64,000 bases of DNA from Modicisalibacter radicis (GCF_900961225.1 NZ_CAAHFN010000131.1:1-64000), one strand, 5' to 3'. Counted from the stretch's first letter, positions 27,275-36,231 are shown. A program made the numbers and translations. Notes: a model not told the origin generated them from the letters alone.

Positions 27275-27706
27275 ATGGAACAGCGCGTGAGCCTGGTCAC
27301 GCTGGGCGTATCCGATCTGGCGCGAGCGCGCCGTTTCTACGAGGCCGGGCTGGGCTGGCGGGTCGGGCAGGCGGTCGAGGGCGAGGTGGTCTTCTTTCAG
27401 CTCAATGGCCTGATCCTGTCGTTGTTTCACCGCGATGCCCTGGCAAGGGATGCCGGTATCACTCGCCCCGGGGCCGGGTTCGGCGGTATCGCGCTCGCCT
27501 ACAATGCCCGCAGTCGCGAGGACGTGGACGGTGTGCTGGCCGAGGCCAGACGGGCCGGCGGAAACTTGATAAAGCCCGCGCAGGAAACCAGTTGGGGCGG
27601 CTACTCCGGCTACTTCACCGATCCTGACGGCCACCTCTGGGAAGTGGCCCACAATCCCTATTTCCCCATCGACTCCGAGGGGCGAATCTCGCTGGGCAGT
27701 GAATAG
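27275..27706 (+). CDS. Glyoxalase/VOC superfamily protein
   Basis: 143 residues. Two beta-alpha-beta-beta-beta modules typical of VOC proteins: VSLVTLGVSDLARARRFYEAGLGW at the start and FTDPDGHLWEVAHNPYFPID at the end, including the conserved metal-site Glu in LWEVA. Function ranges from lactoylglutathione lyase-like to antibiotic-binding proteins; not assignable here. The ATG has GGGGG upstream; a longer frame to 27020 is not protein-like. Confidence 0.88.
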   Translation: MEQRVSLVTLGVSDLARARRFYEAGLGWRVGQAVEGEVVFFQLNGLILSLFHRDALARDAGITRPGAGFGGIALAYNARSREDVDGVLAEARRAGGNLIKPAQETSWGGYSGYFTDPDGHLWEVAHNPYFPIDSEGRISLGSE

Positions 27707-27869
27707 CCGAACGCCTTGTTGGCGTGGTCCATCCCGGCGGTCTTTACCCCTGGCGCCGGGATGGCTTGTCGGGTCGTGCTTGAGCGAACCCGCATCGTCG
27801 TGATCCGGACGTCGCGCCATGGCCGGCGAAGCCCACAGCCGTCGCGGCGGGCTCGCGCGGGATGGTGCG

Positions 27870-29342
27870 TTACTGCGGCGTCAGGGATTCGGCGGGCGAA
27901 CGCGTCTCGACGCGCTTCGAAGCGAAGCTGACCCCGATGAAGAAGGCCGTGTTGACGACCAGCCCGCAAAAGCCCGGATGCCAGCCGAAAGGCGCGCCGC
28001 CGACGAACTGGTAATACAGGGTGACCACGGCGCCGATGGCCAGGCCCGTGAAAGCCGCCATGCGCGAGGCGCGTCGCCAGAACAGCGCGCCCAGCAGCAT
28101 GGGCAGCAATTGCACCACGATGCCGTAGGCGCCGAGCAGCAGCGAGACCAGCGAGGCGGGATTGACCAGCGCCAGCAGGTAGGCGGCCAGCGAGATGACC
28201 ACCACGCCGGAACGGGTCAGCTTCAATACCTGCGCCTCGGGCAGGTCGCGACCGACGGGGAGGTTCTGGCCGATGTCCCGGACCAGGATCGTCGCCGAGG
28301 TATGGGCGAGATTGGCCGCGGTCGACATGGCGGCGGCCAGTGCGCCGGACAGGGCCAGGCCAATCAGCCAGGGCGGGAAGTCCGCCATCTCCACGACCAG
28401 CGTCAACAGCACCTCGTCAGGTGAGTCGAGCGGCCGATCGGCCAGAAGAACGACCCCGGCGAAGCCGATGAACAGCAGCGGGATCAGCAGGTAGCTGTAC
28501 AGCGGGTAGAGAATGAAGACCCGCTTGAGGGTGCGTTCGCTGCGCGCACTGTAGAATTTCATGAAGATGTGCGGCCACATCACGCATCCCAGCGCGCTGA
28601 CCAGGATAGCGGTGGAGAAGGCCCCCCAGCCCATGCCCTGGGCGCCCGGCATGGTCAGGTACTCCGGTGCTTCCCGCTGGATCTGGCGGAACATCTCGCC
28701 GACCCCGCCGAAGAACTGATCGGCCGTCGCTAGGCCCAGGAACCACGCGATGATGACCATCATCACGCCCTGCAGCAGGTTGGTCCAGCCGATGCCCTGC
28801 AGGCCGCTGGCATAGACATACGCGGCGACCACGCCACAGGCCAGCAGGCTGCCCAGCCAGAAGGGGACGATCCCCGAGGTGGCGGCCTCGAACAGCATGC
28901 CGGCGCCGGCGATCTGGATGGTCAGGTAGGGGATCATCGCCAGCACGCTGATGATGCCGATGAACAGCCCGAGCAGATTGCCGCGGGTGGGGTAGCAGGC
29001 CGCCAGGAACTCGGCCTGGGTCAGAAAGCCATGCCGGCGGCCCAGCCGCGAGATGTAAGGGGCGATGAGCCACCATACGATGACCGCCAGGGTCAGGTAG
29101 GCGATGATGTAGAGTGCCGGGACCCCCTTGCCGTATGCCCATCCTGGCGCGCCGAGAAAGGCGAACGCGGAGAAGATCTCCGCACCCAGGATGAAGAACA
29201 GCACCAGCAGCCCCACATGACGCCCGCCCGCGACGTAGCCTTCGAGCGAGGAGCTCTGGCCCGCGTTGGCGCGCAGTCCGACGACCAGCACGAGGAGCAG
29301 ATAGCCCAGGGTCAGGCCGGTGATGATGACGGAGTCACTCAT
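27870..29342 (-). CDS. Sodium:solute symporter (SSS family)
   Basis: 490 residues with ~13 hydrophobic helices. Family landmarks include SSLEGYVAGGRHVGLLVLFFILGAEIFSAFAFLGAPGWAYGKG, the sodium-site region in TM1, and GLALSGALAAAMSTAANLAHTSATILVRDI. It imports an organic solute with Na+; the subgroup paired with DUF3311 resembles PanF-like and monocarboxylate carriers. Its start overlaps the end of the DUF3311 gene by 8 bases, and the M20 hydrolase upstream shares the strand, so the substrate may be an N-acylated amino acid or dipeptide (inference). Confidence 0.9.
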   Translation of the reverse strand: MSDSVIITGLTLGYLLLVLVVGLRANAGQSSSLEGYVAGGRHVGLLVLFFILGAEIFSAFAFLGAPGWAYGKGVPALYIIAYLTLAVIVWWLIAPYISRLGRRHGFLTQAEFLAACYPTRGNLLGLFIGIISVLAMIPYLTIQIAGAGMLFEAATSGIVPFWLGSLLACGVVAAYVYASGLQGIGWTNLLQGVMMVIIAWFLGLATADQFFGGVGEMFRQIQREAPEYLTMPGAQGMGWGAFSTAILVSALGCVMWPHIFMKFYSARSERTLKRVFILYPLYSYLLIPLLFIGFAGVVLLADRPLDSPDEVLLTLVVEMADFPPWLIGLALSGALAAAMSTAANLAHTSATILVRDIGQNLPVGRDLPEAQVLKLTRSGVVVISLAAYLLALVNPASLVSLLLGAYGIVVQLLPMLLGALFWRRASRMAAFTGLAIGAVVTLYYQFVGGAPFGWHPGFCGLVVNTAFFIGVSFASKRVETRSPAESLTPQ

Positions 29343-29556
29343 CTTCCACCTCCTCGCCGGCTTCCTGACGATAGGCGATCACCAGCCCGACGAACAGGAT
29401 GAAGACCCAGGCTATGTACCAGAAGATGAAGAAGGGCAGGCCCATCACCATCGGCTCGATGCGATTGGCGATCAGGGCGCCTGGCCACACCATGGCGAGT
29501 GTGCAGACGCTGAAATAGAGGAGCATGCCCTTCGAGGGCAGAGAGTTTCGAGACAT
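29335..29556 (-). CDS. DUF3311 small membrane protein
   Basis: 73 residues with two hydrophobic helices (about 11-32 and 38-62) and an acidic tail. Such proteins regularly precede and overlap SSS transporter genes and are thought to be accessory subunits. The overlap with the symporter start (ATGAGTGA) indicates translational coupling. Confidence 0.85.
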   Translation of the reverse strand: MSRNSLPSKGMLLYFSVCTLAMVWPGALIANRIEPMVMGLPFFIFWYIAWVFILFVGLVIAYRQEAGEEVEDE

Positions 29557-29604
29557 CGTGACGACCTCATTGTTGTTGGCGACGAGGGTTTGGCGCGTGA
29601 TGCT

Positions 29605-30810
29605 TCAGGTATCGCTGTTCGGCTCCGCCAGCGACGCGAGGGCGATCGCCGTGAGTAGCCGGCAGCCAGTGGGAATCATGGCGTCGTTGAAGTCGAAGCG
29701 GGCATTGTGCAGGGGCGGGGTGTCCTCGCCCTGGCCGGTGCCGAGGAAAAAGTAGGCGCCGGGACAGTGCTCCAGCATGAAGGAGAAATCTTCGCCACCC
29801 AGGCTGGGCGCGACGTCGCGGATGAGCGAATCCTCGCCCAGCGTCGCGCCGACCAGGTTCTCCACATGGTGGACGGCGGGCTCGGCATTGATCGTGGCGG
29901 GAAAGATGCGCTGGTAGTCGAGTTCTATTTCGCCGCCATGGGCCGTCGCCACGCCCGCGCAGGTGCGGCGAACCGCCTCTTCCAGGCGCTGCTGCGTGGC
30001 CGTGTCGAGGGTACGGGCCGTGCCGCTGATCCGGACCTCGTCGGGGATGATGGCGAACCCATCGAGATCACCCCCCTGAAGGCCGCACAGGCTGAGGGCG
30101 GCCGGCGAGAGCGGGTCGATGTCCCGCGAGACGATGCTGTGCAGTGCCTGGATCAGCGCGCCGGCCATGCGGACCGGATCCGTCGAAAGATGCGGGTTGA
30201 CCCCGCCATGCCCCCCTCGACCACGCACGGTCATGTCGAGGCGATCGGTGGCGGCCATGATGGCGCCGGTACGTATGGCGACCTTGCCGGCCGGCAGGGC
30301 GGGCCAGTTGTGCAGGGCGTAGATGGCGTCCATGGGGAAACGCGCGAAGAGGCCATCCTCGACCATCGCCCTGCCACCGCCGAGCCCCTCCTCGGCGGGC
30401 TGGAACACCAGGTGCACGGTACCCGAGAAATCGCGATGCTCGGCCAGGTAGGCGGCCACGCCAAGCAGCATGGTGGTATGGCCGTCGTGTCCGCAGGCGT
30501 GCATGACGCCGGGCTGCCGGGAGGTGTGGTCGTGGCTCGACTGCTCGTGAATGGGCAGGGCATCCATGTCGGCCCGCAAACCGACGCGACGTCCGTTGTC
30601 GGGGCCTCGTCCGGTGACGGTAGCCACGATGCCCGTCTGGCCGATCCCGCTCTCGAACGGGAGTTCCAGTCGTTTCAGTTCGTCGGCGACGCGGGCGGCG
30701 GTGCCGTGTTCCTGAAAGCCCAGCTCGGGGTTGCGGTGCAGATCCTGGCGAATCCGGGCCAGTCGGGGGTGCTGCTCGTCGAAGAAGCGGGGATCGAGAA
30801 AGTCGGTCAT
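29605..30810 (-). CDS. M20D family amidohydrolase (hippurate hydrolase/aminoacylase-like)
   Basis: 401 residues from the ATG at 30810. RADMDALPI, HACGHDGHTTMLLG (metal Cys106 and His108) and FQPAEEGLGGG (general base and metal Glu) are hallmarks of M20D zinc/manganese peptidases such as hippurate hydrolase and IAA-amino acid hydrolase. The C-terminal metal His is in LGGEDFSFML context (the usual position before PG.Y). It hydrolyses N-acyl amino acids or small amides in the cytosol. Probable operon with DUF3311 and the symporter; the LysR gene at 30943 is divergent. Confidence 0.9.
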   Translation of the reverse strand: MTDFLDPRFFDEQHPRLARIRQDLHRNPELGFQEHGTAARVADELKRLELPFESGIGQTGIVATVTGRGPDNGRRVGLRADMDALPIHEQSSHDHTSRQPGVMHACGHDGHTTMLLGVAAYLAEHRDFSGTVHLVFQPAEEGLGGGRAMVEDGLFARFPMDAIYALHNWPALPAGKVAIRTGAIMAATDRLDMTVRGRGGHGGVNPHLSTDPVRMAGALIQALHSIVSRDIDPLSPAALSLCGLQGGDLDGFAIIPDEVRISGTARTLDTATQQRLEEAVRRTCAGVATAHGGEIELDYQRIFPATINAEPAVHHVENLVGATLGEDSLIRDVAPSLGGEDFSFMLEHCPGAYFFLGTGQGEDTPPLHNARFDFNDAMIPTGCRLLTAIALASLAEPNSDT

Positions 30811-30853
30811 GACGCCGTCTGTTGTTGTGGGTGGCAACGTCAGCGTGGCGTAT

Positions 30854-30915
30854 TGCCAGCCATCGTTAAAATCGTTTTATTGTCAGGTTTCCATGCTATT
30901 TTTTGATGGCAGGCA
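30854..30915. promoter_or_regulatory. Interrupted inverted repeat in the LysR/M20 divergent promoter
   Basis: TGCCAGCCATC (30854-30864) mirrors GATGGCAGGCA (30905-30915) at 10 of 11 positions across an AT-rich 40-base centre. It could form the operator array of the divergent LysR protein, but no clean T-N11-A box was confirmed. Confidence 0.4.
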
Positions 30916-30942
30916 AAATGTCGGCGACACAGCAGGCCCCTG

Positions 30943-31866
30943 ATGGATTTCAAGCAGCTACGTTACTTCATGGCGGTCGTGGAGGAGGGCAAGATATCAG
31001 CGGCCGCCGCTTCCCTGCCGCTGGCCCAGCCGGCGTTGACCCGGCAGCTTCAGCTACTCGAGGAGAGCGTGGGGGCTGCATTGCTTCGCCGGTCTCGTCA
31101 GGGCGTGACGCTGACCGCGGCGGGAGAGGCCTTTCATCGCGATGTGGGGCGGTTGCTGAGCGATTTCGAGCAGGCGAAGCGCAACGCCCGGCGCGTCGCG
31201 GACGGGCAGTTGGGCCAGCTGCGCCTGGGCGTGACGGTCATGCATCTCTGGGTGCCCAAGATCACGCAACTGCTCAATGCCTTTCGGCACCACTATCCCG
31301 AGGTGACCCTGAAAGTGGTGTCGCTGCTGTCGGGGCCGCAGATCGACGCGCTGCGTCGGGACCAACTGGATGCGGGGATCCTGTTCTTCCCCCCGGAAGA
31401 CGATGTCAGTCTCTGTTACCACCGTCTCTATGACGACCGCCTCGTCCTGGTCACCCGCGCCGGGTCGCGCCTGGCCGAACGACCGCCGCGCCGCCTGGCG
31501 GAACTCGACGGCGAGGATTTCATCTGGTTCGATCGCAGCGCGACACCCACCTATCATGACCGATTGATCCACGCCTTTCAGCGTGCCGGGTTTACGCCCC
31601 ATGTCGTTCAGGAGGGGACCGACAATGCCACCATGCTCTGCCTGGTCGCCGCCGGCATGGGCTGCACCATCCTGCCGGAAATGACCATGGCGGGGGCGCC
31701 CGCGGGCGTGGTCTGCCATCGACTGGAGGACCTCGAGCTGTCGCTGCCCCTGATGCTGGTGTGGCGTCGGGATGCGAGCCTGCCCGCGGTACATCGGCTG
31801 ATCGAAGTGGCGGAATCGCATGACCTGCTGTTCGTCGGGCCTGATGCCGCCGACGCGACGCGTTAG
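30943..31866 (+). CDS. LysR family transcriptional regulator
   Basis: 307 residues. N-terminal winged helix (MDFKQLRYFMAVVEEGKISAA, LAQPALTRQLQLLEE) and a periplasmic-binding-protein-like effector domain (LRLGVTVMHLW, VAAGMGCTILPE). Divergent from the M20 hydrolase/symporter operon, which it probably activates. Confidence 0.93.
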   Translation: MDFKQLRYFMAVVEEGKISAAAASLPLAQPALTRQLQLLEESVGAALLRRSRQGVTLTAAGEAFHRDVGRLLSDFEQAKRNARRVADGQLGQLRLGVTVMHLWVPKITQLLNAFRHHYPEVTLKVVSLLSGPQIDALRRDQLDAGILFFPPEDDVSLCYHRLYDDRLVLVTRAGSRLAERPPRRLAELDGEDFIWFDRSATPTYHDRLIHAFQRAGFTPHVVQEGTDNATMLCLVAAGMGCTILPEMTMAGAPAGVVCHRLEDLELSLPLMLVWRRDASLPAVHRLIEVAESHDLLFVGPDAADATR

Positions 31867-32001
31867 CGCGCTCATCGCCGCGGCGGTCGGTTCGGGGGCC
31901 GAGGCACCTGCCGGACATTGCCGCTGCCAGCGGTAGTGATCTGGATTCATCCGTTACGGGGCCGCCGGTGGCCGACAAACACTCATGCCCTGGAGATTCG
32001 C

Positions 32002-32397
32002 ATGTTCTTCACGCTACTGCTGGCCACCCTGGGTATCGCCATCGCCGTATCGACGGGGGCGGTGATGCTGTTCAACAAGCCTGTCGGCAAGATCCTCGCG
32101 CGAATCGTGAAGGACGAAATCAGTGCCGCCTGGCATCGGTACATCACCTTCGCCGGCTTCGTGGTCGGGGTTTCAGGCGGGGTGCGAATCTACGACCTCG
32201 AGCGGTACATCAGCGCGCCTCACCGGGATGCCGAGGTACTGACGCTCACCGCCGAGCGCTGGACCCTGGAGGTCTACCGCACGATCATCGAGACGCTCCA
32301 GAGCATCGCCTGGGTGTATCTGGTCGTGTTCATCGTGGCCCTGCTCGCCTATGTGATCGTCAGGGGCCTGGAGCTGCGCCGTGGCCCGGAGGAGTAG
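32002..32397 (+). CDS. Hypothetical inner-membrane protein
   Basis: 131 residues with three hydrophobic segments (about 1-22, 45-62 and 99-122) and charged connections. No family recognised. The ATG at 32002 has TGGAGAT upstream, whereas the longer frame from 31918 adds residues that are not protein-like. Stands alone downstream of the LysR gene. Confidence 0.65.
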   Translation: MFFTLLLATLGIAIAVSTGAVMLFNKPVGKILARIVKDEISAAWHRYITFAGFVVGVSGGVRIYDLERYISAPHRDAEVLTLTAERWTLEVYRTIIETLQSIAWVYLVVFIVALLAYVIVRGLELRRGPEE

Positions 32398-32505
32398 CGA
32401 GCCATCTATCCTTCCGTGTCACTGCGGTGCGTGGAGGGACCGGCACGGGGGCGTAGCAGGCCGAAGGGCGTAAACGCCATGGCGGTCCGGAGACTAGGTG
32501 TCGGC

Positions 32506-32549
32506 TCGCGCTTTCGCTACGCTTGCCGACAAGCGTGGCGAAAGCGCGA
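32506..32549. repeat. 20-bp stem-loop, REP-like
   Basis: TCGCGCTTTCGCTACGCTTG (32506-32525) pairs with the mirror arm at 32530-32549 across a CCGA tetraloop; the only non-Watson-Crick position is a G-U. No T-tract follows, and it lies in a ~200-base gap, at the left edge of a lower-GC patch. It could be a REP-type element or a processed RNA hairpin. Confidence 0.55.
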
Positions 32550-32603
32550 CGATCATGAACATGCAGGAGCGTTTATCCGATCACTGTCAGTAGGCGGTTG
32601 AGC

Positions 32604-33146
32604 ATGGCCCATCGCATTCACATATTTGGTGCATCAGGTTCCGGGACGTCGACGCTGGGGGCGAACCTTGCGAAGGAGATTGGCGGGTGCCATCTCGATA
32701 CGGACTCGTACTACTGGCACAAGACCGATCCACCCTATACGCACAAGCGCGAGCCATCAGAGCGCGTGGCCATGATCGAGCGCGACATTCAGGGCAAGGA
32801 ACACTGGGTCCTGTCTGGCTCGATCTGTAGCTGGGGTGATCCTCTGCTGCATCACTTCACACTCGCCGTATTCCTCTATCTTGATCCGGCCGTTCGGATG
32901 GCTCGAATAGCTGAGCGCGAGCGAGCGCGGTACGGCAATCGGCTTCTACCGGGGGGCGATATGCACGGACAACATCTCGAGTTTATGGACTGGGCAGCCA
33001 GCTACGATCATGCGAAGGCGCCAATCCGTAGTCTTGATCTGCATGAGCGCTGGATGTCGGGATTGACCTGCCCGGTCTTGCGCTTGAACTCCGATAGTCG
33101 AGTCGAGGAGTTGTGCGACGAGATCGTTAACCGGGTGGCCGCCTGA
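32604..33146 (+). CDS. P-loop nucleotide kinase-like protein (adenylate kinase/FlaR-like)
   Basis: 180 residues. A Walker A motif GASGSGTST lies at residues ~8-16, followed by HLDTDSYYW (acceptor-site acidic residues), VLSGSICSWGD and an LID-like Arg-rich segment RIAERERARYG. This is the adenylate-kinase-related family often called topology modulation or AAA-family ATPase; substrate unknown. Starts at ATG 32604 behind GGCGG. Base composition is visibly less GC-rich than its neighbours, as in the next gene, so both may be acquired. Confidence 0.75.
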   Translation: MAHRIHIFGASGSGTSTLGANLAKEIGGCHLDTDSYYWHKTDPPYTHKREPSERVAMIERDIQGKEHWVLSGSICSWGDPLLHHFTLAVFLYLDPAVRMARIAERERARYGNRLLPGGDMHGQHLEFMDWAASYDHAKAPIRSLDLHERWMSGLTCPVLRLNSDSRVEELCDEIVNRVAA

Positions 33147-33147
33147 G

Positions 33148-33489
33148 ATGGAACTGACTTGTGACTGTAAAAACATCACGATCAACGTGGTGAAGCCTTC
33201 CCAGGTGACGATCTGCAATTGCTGCATATGCAGTCGTTACCAATCCTTATGGGGCTATTATTCACCCGATGACGTGCAAGTCACAATCGGGAGACTCGGC
33301 ATACAGGGATACTTCCGCGGAGACCGGGAGATTGAATTTGTGCGCTGTGCAAGCTGTGGCTGCGTGACTCACTATCGTACCCTTCCGGAAGACAGCGACC
33401 CCTTGGTAGCCGTGAACTTCCGCATGATGGCTGAAGATCAGCTGAAAGATATTCCGATAAGATATCATAATGGAAAAGATGCCGACTAA
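33148..33489 (+). CDS. GFA/CENP-V-like small zinc-binding protein
   Basis: 113 residues with paired cysteines: CDC near residue 5-7, CNCCIC at ~24-29, and CASCGC at ~66-71, the spacing of GFA-type (glutathione-dependent formaldehyde-activating enzyme-like) zinc sites, although the chain is a little short. It starts two bases after the kinase stop. Lower GC than average for the window. Function unknown; members have been linked to glutathione-adduct chemistry. Confidence 0.7.
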   Translation: MELTCDCKNITINVVKPSQVTICNCCICSRYQSLWGYYSPDDVQVTIGRLGIQGYFRGDREIEFVRCASCGCVTHYRTLPEDSDPLVAVNFRMMAEDQLKDIPIRYHNGKDAD

Positions 33490-33539
33490 AGGCTGATACA
33501 GGCAACACCGACGTCGAGTGTCACAAGGGGCGATTCAGC

Positions 33540-33722
33540 TCAATCATCGAGCCACAATGCCATTGCGGACGTAGAGTTGGAGCTTGACCTTCCTGTACCA
33601 ATGAGTGGTCTATGCATCGTCAAGGGCGCGGAGTATCCAAAGTCCTATCAATTCAACACTCACACCGGCAAGCGTTATTTTTGTGTCGATTGCGGCATCT
33701 ACAGTTCAGAGCCGGAGGATCA
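33540..33722 (+). pseudogene. Decayed second GFA-family gene
   Basis: Fragments of a GFA protein in two frames: a CHCG motif at 33558-33569, then, shifted by one base, VELELDLPVPMSGLCIVKGAEY and YQFNTHTGKRYFCVDCGIYSSE. The segment carrying the middle CxxC is missing, and the 3' end is cut exactly at the phnP stop codon (33720-33722). Thus frameshift, internal loss and truncation are all present. It is more similar to the canonical GFA family than the intact neighbour is. Confidence 0.75.
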
Positions 33723-34484
33723 GAATTCGATTTCCAGGCCGTCCGCCGCCAATGACACGTTTGGCGGCAGATGCAGTGGCTCATGCATGGCACAGGCGTC
33801 GAGTTCGTGGCTGAGGTGGGTCAGCCAGGCCTGGCCGGGGGCCAGGCGGTCGACGATGGCCAGCGCCATGTCGAGGTTGTTGTGGTTGCGCGGTGCCTGA
33901 TGGCCGGCGGGGTGGGTGGCGTCGAGGATCACCGCATCCGGTTGCCACTGGCGCAGGAAACGCTCGGTATCACCGGGCAGGCCGAGTGTATCGGTCAGGT
34001 AGGCCAGCTTCGTACCGAGCCCGGCGATGCAGTAGCCCAAGGTGGGTTTGCTGTGGTTGAGGGGCACGGGAGTGACTTCAAGGCCATTGAGCGACAGTGG
34101 CCGAAAAGGCTTCAGTCCGGGCTGGAAGGCCAGGATTCCCGGATTCTTGTGCAGGTCGGCGCAACCCTGGGCATCCTTGGGGCCATGGACGGGAATCGGT
34201 GCGCCCGTGCCCCAGCGCAGGTGGAACAGTCCCTGGACGTGATCGGCATGGTAGTGGGTCAACAGGACGGCCGCGGGGCGCTCGCGCTCGCAACTCTCGG
34301 CGAGATCCATGCGCCCGGCATCCAGCAGGATGCGGGCCCCGTCGACACGGATTTCAGCGCAGCACGGGCCGCGCCGGTGACAGCTCAACACACGGGCCCG
34401 CTGGCAGGCCGGGCAATCACAGCCGAATCGCGGTACCTGTGCGCTGTCCCCGGTGCCCACGAAGCGCAACCTCATGCCGGGCAC
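33720..34484 (-). CDS. phnP: Phosphoribosyl 1,2-cyclic phosphate phosphodiesterase PhnP
   Basis: 254 residues, metallo-beta-lactamase fold. The metal motif LTHYHADHVQGL is at ~75-86, a Cys cluster CDCPACQRARVLSCHRRGPCC matches PhnP's structural zinc site, and THLSHELD near the C-terminus supplies another His. It opens the cyclic phosphate made by the C-P lyase reaction. Last gene of the phn operon; its start overlaps phnN by 13 bases. Foreign-looking DNA abuts its stop codon. Confidence 0.93.
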   Translation of the reverse strand: MPGMRLRFVGTGDSAQVPRFGCDCPACQRARVLSCHRRGPCCAEIRVDGARILLDAGRMDLAESCERERPAAVLLTHYHADHVQGLFHLRWGTGAPIPVHGPKDAQGCADLHKNPGILAFQPGLKPFRPLSLNGLEVTPVPLNHSKPTLGYCIAGLGTKLAYLTDTLGLPGDTERFLRQWQPDAVILDATHPAGHQAPRNHNNLDMALAIVDRLAPGQAWLTHLSHELDACAMHEPLHLPPNVSLAADGLEIEF

Positions 34485-35089
34485 TCCGCCAAGAGCAAGG
34501 CCTGAAGTGCTGCAACGGTATGCGGCAGTTCACGGCTGTTATCGATGCGGGCGATTCCGTCGAGCGTCGCCTCCAGTTGCCGATGACGGCGCAAGCGCGC
34601 CTCGATCTCGTGCCGCGTCTCTCTGCCGCGCCGGATCAGGCGTTCCCGCAGCACCGAGGGTTGCGCGGTCACCAGCACCGGCAGCAATCGGTCGCCGAAG
34701 CGCTCGCGTGCCGTGGCCAGGGCACGCCGACTGCCGTTGACGATCACCACCTGGTCGCGCTCCAGCCAGGCCGGGATCTCGATGCCCAGGCCATAGTCGA
34801 GACCATGCGCGTGCCAGTCGAGGCAGAACAGGCCCAGGCGCCGCCGTCGTTCGAATTCTTCCGCCGTCAGACTCACGCAATTCTCGCTCGTGCCGCTGGG
34901 GCGCGTGATATAGCGGTGGGCCACCAGCCATTCGGGGCGATGCCGGCGCACTTCGTCGAGCAGGCTGTCCTTGCCGACCCCGCTGGCGCCCATCAGATAA
35001 ACGAGGCGGGCTCTTTTCGCACCCGTTTCCGTGCGTGTTTCGGCACCTGCTTCTGTGCTTACTTCAGAATCTGGATCCTTGCGAAGCAT
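34472..35089 (-). CDS. phnN: Ribose 1,5-bisphosphate phosphokinase PhnN
   Basis: 205 residues with a guanylate-kinase-like P-loop MGASGVGKDSLL (~32-43), ITRPSG and NGSRRALATARERFGD. It makes PRPP from ribose 1,5-bisphosphate, the last step of phosphonate carbon recycling. The ATG at 35087-35089 overlaps the phnM stop (TGATG). The first ~25 residues are an unusual Thr/Glu-rich extension. Confidence 0.92.
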   Translation of the reverse strand: MLRKDPDSEVSTEAGAETRTETGAKRARLVYLMGASGVGKDSLLDEVRRHRPEWLVAHRYITRPSGTSENCVSLTAEEFERRRRLGLFCLDWHAHGLDYGLGIEIPAWLERDQVVIVNGSRRALATARERFGDRLLPVLVTAQPSVLRERLIRRGRETRHEIEARLRRHRQLEATLDGIARIDNSRELPHTVAALQALLLAECPA

Positions 35090-36231
35090 CAATGCACCTG
35101 TCGTCCGCGAGACCATGCCCGTTGCAGCATCGGGTGGCCGTCGATCAGTCGCACGCGCAACAGGTCGGCACGCAGCCCCGGGGCGAGACGCCCCCGGTCG
35201 GTGAGGCCCACGGCCTCGGCCGGTTGGCGCGCCGCCGTCGCGACCGCGCGGGGCAGGGTATAGCCGCCTTCCATCCGAGCGACCCTGAACACGGCATCGA
35301 GCAGCGCCGCCGGGTAGTAATCGGAGGACAAAATGTCGAGCACGTCGAGTTCGACCAGTGTCGCCGCCGCGATGTTGCCGGAGTGCGAGCCGCCGCGCAC
35401 GACGTTGGGCGCACCCATCATCACCGCCATGCCGGCGCGATGCGAGGCCTCGGCGGCTTCGCGGGTGGTCGGGAATTCGGCCACGCGCGTGCCGTACTCC
35501 CGGCTCTCGGCGACGTGCTCCAGGGTCGCGTCGTCGTGACTGGCCAGCGCCAGGCCTCGCTTGTGGCATTCGCCGGCGATGGCCTGGCGGTGCTCGGCAC
35601 TGTAGCGGCGGCTGTTGGCGAGCTGTTCCGCGACGAACGCTTCGAGCTCGGCGTCGTCGAGGCCGTACTTGCCCTGGTAGTAGGTGCGGTAGGCGTCGAA
35701 CGAGGCGAACTGGCGCTGGCCCGGGGCATGATCCATCAGCGACACCAGGCCGAGCAGCGGCAGGTCGGCCAGCTCCTGGAAGCGCCGCAGGGTCTCGGGC
35801 TGGCTGACCTCGCAGCGCAGGTGCAGGCGATGGTCGACCCGGGCCAGCCCGTCGTCGACGATGTCGCCGATGGCGGTGCACATCTCGTGCAGCGCAAGAT
35901 GACGCATGCCGTCCTTGTTGACGTCGCCGATCGACACGGCATCGAACACCGTGGTGATGCCGCTGGCCGCCATCTGCGCGTCATGGGCGAGTGCCGCCTG
36001 ACGGCTCGGCCAGGCGACCCTGGGGCGGGGCTGGAAGTACTTTTCCATGTTGTCTGTGTGCAGTTCGACCAGGCCGGGCAGCAGATAGTCGCCATCACAG
36101 TCGATCGCTGCCGAAAGCTGGCTGGGCGCGGTATCGATACCGACGATCATGCCGTCGCGGATCACCAGGCTGCCCGAGACGACTTCGTCGTCGAGCACCA
36201 GTCGGGCGTGGGTAAGGATCTGTTCGCTCAT
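35089..36231 (-). CDS. phnM: Alpha-D-ribose 1-methylphosphonate 5-triphosphate diphosphatase PhnM
   Basis: 380 residues, amidohydrolase superfamily. N-terminal small beta domain, LLPGLVELHTDNMEKYFQPRP (family HxD-type site adapted to PhnM), ALASHDDATLEHV and a C-terminal GRLAPGLRADLLRV. It removes pyrophosphate from the PhnGHIL product. Overlaps phnL by 4 bases and phnN by 1. Confidence 0.95.
   Translation of the reverse strand: MSEQILTHARLVLDDEVVSGSLVIRDGMIVGIDTAPSQLSAAIDCDGDYLLPGLVELHTDNMEKYFQPRPRVAWPSRQAALAHDAQMAASGITTVFDAVSIGDVNKDGMRHLALHEMCTAIGDIVDDGLARVDHRLHLRCEVSQPETLRRFQELADLPLLGLVSLMDHAPGQRQFASFDAYRTYYQGKYGLDDAELEAFVAEQLANSRRYSAEHRQAIAGECHKRGLALASHDDATLEHVAESREYGTRVAEFPTTREAAEASHRAGMAVMMGAPNVVRGGSHSGNIAAATLVELDVLDILSSDYYPAALLDAVFRVARMEGGYTLPRAVATAARQPAEAVGLTDRGRLAPGLRADLLRVRLIDGHPMLQRAWSRGRQVH

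Noticed and set aside
35090..35881. Upstream extension of phnN
   Set aside because: Out-of-frame reading of phnM; the TGATG overlap fixes the phnN start at 35089.
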